NCBI GenBank assembly: GCA_008477525.1
Contig: SPDT01000005.1
Location: 2,666,001-2,730,000 of the forward strand
Direction: 5' to 3'
Source of the DNA: Hypomyces perniciosus
Lineage: Eukaryota > Ascomycota > Sordariomycetes > Hypocreales > Hypocreaceae
DNA length: 64,000 nucleotides
This document shows positions 59,709 through 64,000 of this stretch, one piece after another; positions within the stretch are counted from its first letter, which is position 1, and each line of letters opens with the position of its first letter. Both the position numbers and the translations under genes were made by a program. A model generated the notes under the pieces. The model made no database searches. It had not been told where the DNA came from and saw only the letters and a program-made list of their open reading frames with translations.

Positions 59709-62106
59709 CTATCCCAGGAGGTGGTTCTGCGGCGTCAATTCATCAAAGTTGCTGATGATGGACTCATCAGCTGCAATGCTGTTTATCACTTCCTCTTGAG
59801 TGAAGCCCAGCCAGTACTGCGAGTTCTGCTGCAGCTGCTTCTTGGTCTGGTAGATCTCCTGCGCCACACTCTTCACCTGTCCGCGTGCCCTCTCTGCTGC
59901 TCCCCAAACGGAGGACAGCTCATTCAGCGCACCGATATTGAGACGGATCTGCTGTCGCAGGTCGTCATCATCATGTGGGATGAAGAATAGTGCCCATTTG
60001 TTGAGGTGCACAATCGAGGACAATGTCACGACACAGGTGAAGAAATGCGTGTGCGACAGCAGGGATACCCGGTGGGTAATCAACCTACTGATTCCATTTG
60101 CCGACGCAATGGTGTGTTTCGTGTGCGCGTTGAAGAGATCTCCAGATTGCACAAGCATAGGCGGCGCACACGAATCAATCTTCTTAGCCGGCGAGGAGTC
60201 GAGCTGGGAGTGCGGCTGGTGCAGAAGAATGGACGTTGCATACATCATCATGTGCGCCTGGAACATCATCTCATCTAGCCTACCATCCTTTGTCAGAGAG
60301 TCCCTCTTGGACTCTGGTAGATGCAGTCGCCAGTTGGACAGCAAAGTCTCGATTCGCAGCAAATTCTCATCCTCGGGCCCGAAAATGGGCGGCGTCCTCA
60401 TGAACTTGCCCAGGTTCCGTCCGCAGAGAATGCGGTATGCGAAGGATGAGAAGTGGCGCTCGTCGCCTGAGAAATCACGATCTTCCAATTCCTCCAGAGA
60501 CATTGGTAGGGGGATATGCTACACGACGTGTCAGATGGCCAAGTCCAGACAAGCAGAGATACTGGGGACAGAAGGATAGTGACTTACGCCTGACATATAC
60601 TGATGCTCCTCGCAGGGAAGAGCCACTTCGGTTGGGACGTCGTAAAGTAAGAAATGTGTGGCCCGGTGGACACCGGCAATCATGCCGTCGATGATGAACA
60701 AGTCCCACCAAGTCCTTCGCCAACTCTCCTCCATGACAGGGTCATTTCGTCCATTGAGAGTGGCGAAGTGCCGAGTGTTGAGCCCGATTTGAAGGGCTAG
60801 TGTCTCGACTTGACCTAGTATCTGCGCTGCCTTTTCGTTCTGACAGCCCCCATCGAGTGCAACGATGAGCAGCATCATGGCCTGGCACATAAATCCATCC
60901 CGAGGCTGCGCTGGGTCGTGGATAAGACGGTGGGCATCCTCATATAGGCCTGGCCGTGACGTGCCAACGTCGATGAAGAGCGACCCGGCCCATCTAATAG
61001 CAGCTAGCAGCGGCTCAATGGTGCCCTCTTTGGCTATGCGCAACAAATGCTCCTTAGGCAAAACAAAGGGATGTGAGGAATGGAAATGGTGATAGAAGGA
61101 GTCTAGACATCGTTCTGGGAGTGTGGGCATGGGGAAGATGGGGAGGAAGGGCCCCTGTGAGAGGCCGTGAGGCATGCTGCCCGGATCAATGCCATTGATG
61201 CTGCAGTACGACCTATATAACTGGGCTTGCGTAACACCACCAGCGCCTTGGAAATGCGTTACCGGCGAGGTCGTAGGCATCAGACCGGCAGGACTGAAGC
61301 TGGTGACAGGCATTGGTGTTACTGGCACTGACATCGGGCCTGAGACTCCGGCCCCGAGCAGCATGGGGCAATCTGACCTAGGAGGACTGATCCCATTATC
61401 CATTTCCGGAGGAGACGTAGCTTGTCGTTTGTTTGGATTATGCGCCGTTCCACGGCGAGGGCCTTTGTAGCCGCGTCGGGAAGCTACGTAGACACATTCG
61501 AAGCTGGAGGCGATGCATCGCGAGCATGGATTCTGGCCATCACATTTGAGATGCTTGCTCCGCTACAACGCCGGGGAGGACGGCGACTTGGTTAGCACTG
61601 GTATTTTCTTCATTGTCTATGGTCCAGATGAAGGACATGGAGCGAACATGCTCGGAACGAGGTTCCACTGCAAAATACGGGACAATTCCTCCTCCCAACC
61701 AAACCAACCGAACATTGAACACCGCAGGGAAGAAGGGCATCTGTCTACTTACACAGGCTAAGCAAGCAGCCGGCACAGCAGTGTCTCGTGCTCGACTGTC
61801 GTTTTCTGCCTTGACTTCACTCGACTTGGCAGGGTCCTCGGCGTCCTTGGCGTGCCCGTTGGAATGGTAGTCGGCGACGTCGGGGACTGCTTGGGGACTG
61901 CTTCGGATGCCGTGATTGCTGTGATTGCTGTGGACGCTATGATTGCTGTGGATGCTGTGATTGCTGTGGAGGCTGTGGTTGCTGTGAACACTATGGACGC
62001 TCTGAGCCAGGGAGATCGGCGACTGCGATGCAGAAGACGCCGGATGAGACGGTGGTGACAGGGAGCCCTCTAGTGGCTGCTGCATGCTGGAGCCATTCGC
62101 CATCAT
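59709..62106 (-). CDS. Zn2Cys6 transcription factor with fungal-specific regulatory domain
   Basis: Three exons on the minus strand, 62106-61753, 61562-60588 and 60518-59709, give 712 residues. The intron between exons 1 and 2 cuts the zinc cluster; the joined sequence has C-x2-C-x6-C-x5-C-x2-C-x6-C, with SKHLKCDGQNPCSRC inside. Before it lies a polar N-terminus with an HSNHS-type repeat (residues 36-66). After it is a basic linker, RRGYKGPRRG. The fungal-specific transcription factor domain starts near residue 230, with CLDSFYHHFHSSHPFVL, and includes SWRRTWWDLFIIDGM. It should bind CGG-type half-sites as a dimer; the pathway it controls is unknown. No target cluster is evident beside it. 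Family is certain, function is not. Confidence 0.92.
61909..62001. repeat. In-frame repeat encoding His-Ser-Asn-rich segment
   Basis: Imperfect 9-15-base units (GATTGCTGTG and variants on the plus strand) encode alternating HSNHS motifs in the N-terminus of the Zn2Cys6 factor. The phase is kept, so the repeat can vary in length without a frameshift. Confidence 0.85.
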
Positions 62107-64000
62107 TTTCCCCAGTAATCCGGTAAACGGCGTCGAACAGGGAGCCAGAAGCGATGGTATGCGATATAAATCTCACGTAGGGCTTTTGGCCGGGTCAGAA
62201 CTAATTGGAAGCCAAAGCAAAACGCTGGGAGCAGTATCGATGAGCAACTCAGGAGAGGAGAGAGAGGCAGAAGGCAGAAGCAAGAAGCAGAGAGGTAGAG
62301 GTGGTAACAGGAGGTGGATTGATTTGATTGTTGGAGTTGGGTGGGGAAAAAAGGCTGGCGTCCAGTGTCTTTTGTGTACTCCGTAAGGTTCCGTTTTTCT
62401 TACCCAACAGCGGACGGAGTACGAGTCGTAGTACGAGTACAGAGTAGTGGTACTTACTTCTTCGTAGGTACGGAGTGCGTGCTCCGGTAAAGGACGCGAC
62501 TTACGAGTACGTTGCCCTGCTGGTCCAGCTTGGCGGGAGGCTCGCTTTCAAGTGGATGAAGGACAAGGATCGGATGCTGTTAGTCATTAAGCGGACTTGG
62601 GGGAGGAGTTCACATGTGATGTACGGAGTAAGCACGGAAGGACAAACCCCCTTGCAGCAGAGAAAGATCTTGAGGCGAAAGAGCGGGATAGATAGAGAAA
62701 AAAAAAAAGGTACGTACATTGATTGCCCGATGGATGCTAATACCTGGTAGCAAATAATAATAATTTGACCCTGCCTGACCCAGGTCTATTTCTGTGGATT
62801 ACCTAGGTACGAGTAATTGCTCATCCGGGCTCGCATTGGATAAGGTACCTAGTATTGAATAATGATAAAATGGTACGGAGTACGAAGTACAACTCCTAAT
62901 ACTACTAGGTACTACGAAATAAAGATGCAAGCACGTGGGTGACAATAATAAAACAGGAACACCCCCATAGTAAGTGGTTGACCGATAAGAATATTCGGAA
63001 CTTGTACTATTGCAATTATACCATGGATTGTAAACGACTGCTAGATAAGAGTCATCTAGATATACTAGTTGTACTTTGTACGGAGTAGTAACGAGATTTA
63101 TCCACTAGATAAGAGCAATTTGTGGCAATACAAGCAGTGGACGTCTTGCGGTCCCTGTTTTATTGTCACCCGCTTGACAAGGTAGAGTGTTGTAGTAGTA
63201 GTGGTATTTAGTACTCCGTATGCAGGGCTAGTGTCTATCAAGGTAGGACCGTGTACGGAGTAGTACTATTCCATACTACTGCTGCAGGAAAACCTCGCCT
63301 ACAAGGGCTTCGGATAAGATGCATGTATGATGAACGAATGAAGGTGCAAAATGGCGTGCAGATGTTCTGCGCCATGGCAATGGTCTAAAGCCAGAAGAGG
63401 GCCGAGTCGATTGGCGGGCCACGCGGGATGCAGTTAATAGTGGGAAATACCATGCAATTCAAGCCGTTGCCACTACTACTCCGTACGTAGTAGTAGTACT
63501 AGTAGTACTCCATAGTGCTACTCTACTAGCATCAACGGCTCGCCTTGTACGTCGTACAAAGGCAGATGGCACTCCGTACTAGTGGATGACAGGAAACTCC
63601 GTACTCGGCACTACTCATACCACGCGATATGTGCTCCGTAGTGCTCCATATTGCTGCGTCTAGATATCTTGGCTCTCGCCTTGTTTTAACGGCTAAAAGC
63701 AATATTGGAACAGCGAGTGATTCCATTCGCGGGCGGATATCATCCGGTTGTTGTGCTGATACGGAACCAGACCCAACCACTCGTGTTGGCTGGGGCATCC
63801 GCATGTACGAGTATGGGTATGGGGGCAATCAGGCTGTGCCGCCAAACCTTGTCTTCCGTCGGTCAAGACTGAGGTATGGAAGAGTCAGCCAAAATGTCTG
63901 TCGCCTTGCCGTCTGCAGCCCCCAAATCCTTTCAATGTCATTGTTTGTAATATTACGGACTACGGAGTACTTCGTACTACTCTGAAAATAGGCACTGCCA
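62107..64000. other. Intergenic with the densest TACGGAGTA cluster
   Basis: No gene supported. It holds the transcription factor promoter. At least ten TACGGAGTA, TACGAAGTA or GTAGTAGTACT units occur, at about 62380-62480, 62622, 62872-62912, 63078, 63190-63265, 63478-63512, 63596 and 63958-63982. Confidence 0.6.

Noticed and set aside
1..64000. CRISPR arrays, bacterial operons, phage or viral genes
   Set aside because: The window is eukaryotic nuclear DNA; no direct-repeat/spacer arrays or viral genes were seen.

Overview
The window is nuclear DNA of a filamentous ascomycete (Pezizomycotina). The protein content points to Sordariomycetes, possibly Hypocreales, but that placement is inference. 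Supporting observations are many short introns (about 45-60 bp; GT or rarely GC donor, CTAAC-like branch, YAG acceptor), genes on both strands with roomy intergenic DNA, and filamentous-fungus proteins such as a sphingolipid C9-methyltransferase, a GH75 chitosanase, a Zn2Cys6 regulator and a patatin/GTPase protein. Exon structures below were assembled by hand from reading frames and splice signals, and every listed junction was checked for phase unless stated otherwise.

Layout. 1-18.7 kb holds three dispersed paralogues of a P-loop sulfotransferase-like family (partial at the left edge, 5.7-6.7 kb, and 17.4-18.7 kb on the minus strand). Between them lie a chitosanase (2.3-3.3 kb), a 435-bp foldback element with about 100-bp terminal inverted repeats (4.07-4.50 kb), MMS19 (minus), ATP11 (plus, divergent from MMS19) and an acyl/4-coumarate-CoA ligase-like enzyme ending in AKL. 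PEX6 follows at 19.8-24.1 kb. A large multidomain gene spans about 24.9-28.9 kb and encodes B-box-like zinc finger, P-loop GTPase, RING finger and patatin domains; its patatin nucleophile serine is replaced by asparagine. From about 28.9 to 38.7 kb I find no confident gene, only one weak tail-anchored candidate and weak reading frames. A small GPI-type cell-wall protein (38.7-39.1 kb) and an SH3BGR-like protein with a very charged tail (41.5-42.7 kb) follow. A lipid-related block holds the sphingolipid C9-methyltransferase (44.9-46.7 kb), an HTD2-type mitochondrial dehydratase (47.3-48.4 kb, apparent GC-AG intron) and GPI13 (48.6-51.8 kb). Then come a cytochrome b561-like membrane protein (52.6-55.1 kb), 4.6 kb without a recognised gene, and a Zn2Cys6 transcription factor with a His-Ser-Asn repeat (59.7-62.1 kb).

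Shared themes are lipid and membrane biology (sphingolipid methylation, GPI anchor synthesis, mitochondrial fatty acid synthesis, acyl-CoA activation, peroxisome import) and core maintenance (MMS19, ATP11). I see no classical secondary-metabolite cluster. Intergenic DNA throughout carries short palindromic motifs of the TACGGAGTA / TACGAAGTA type, often in clusters. The most interesting objects are the B-box/GTPase/RING/patatin protein with the altered nucleophile, the foldback element, the dispersed palindrome family and the long gene-free stretch at 31-38.7 kb.
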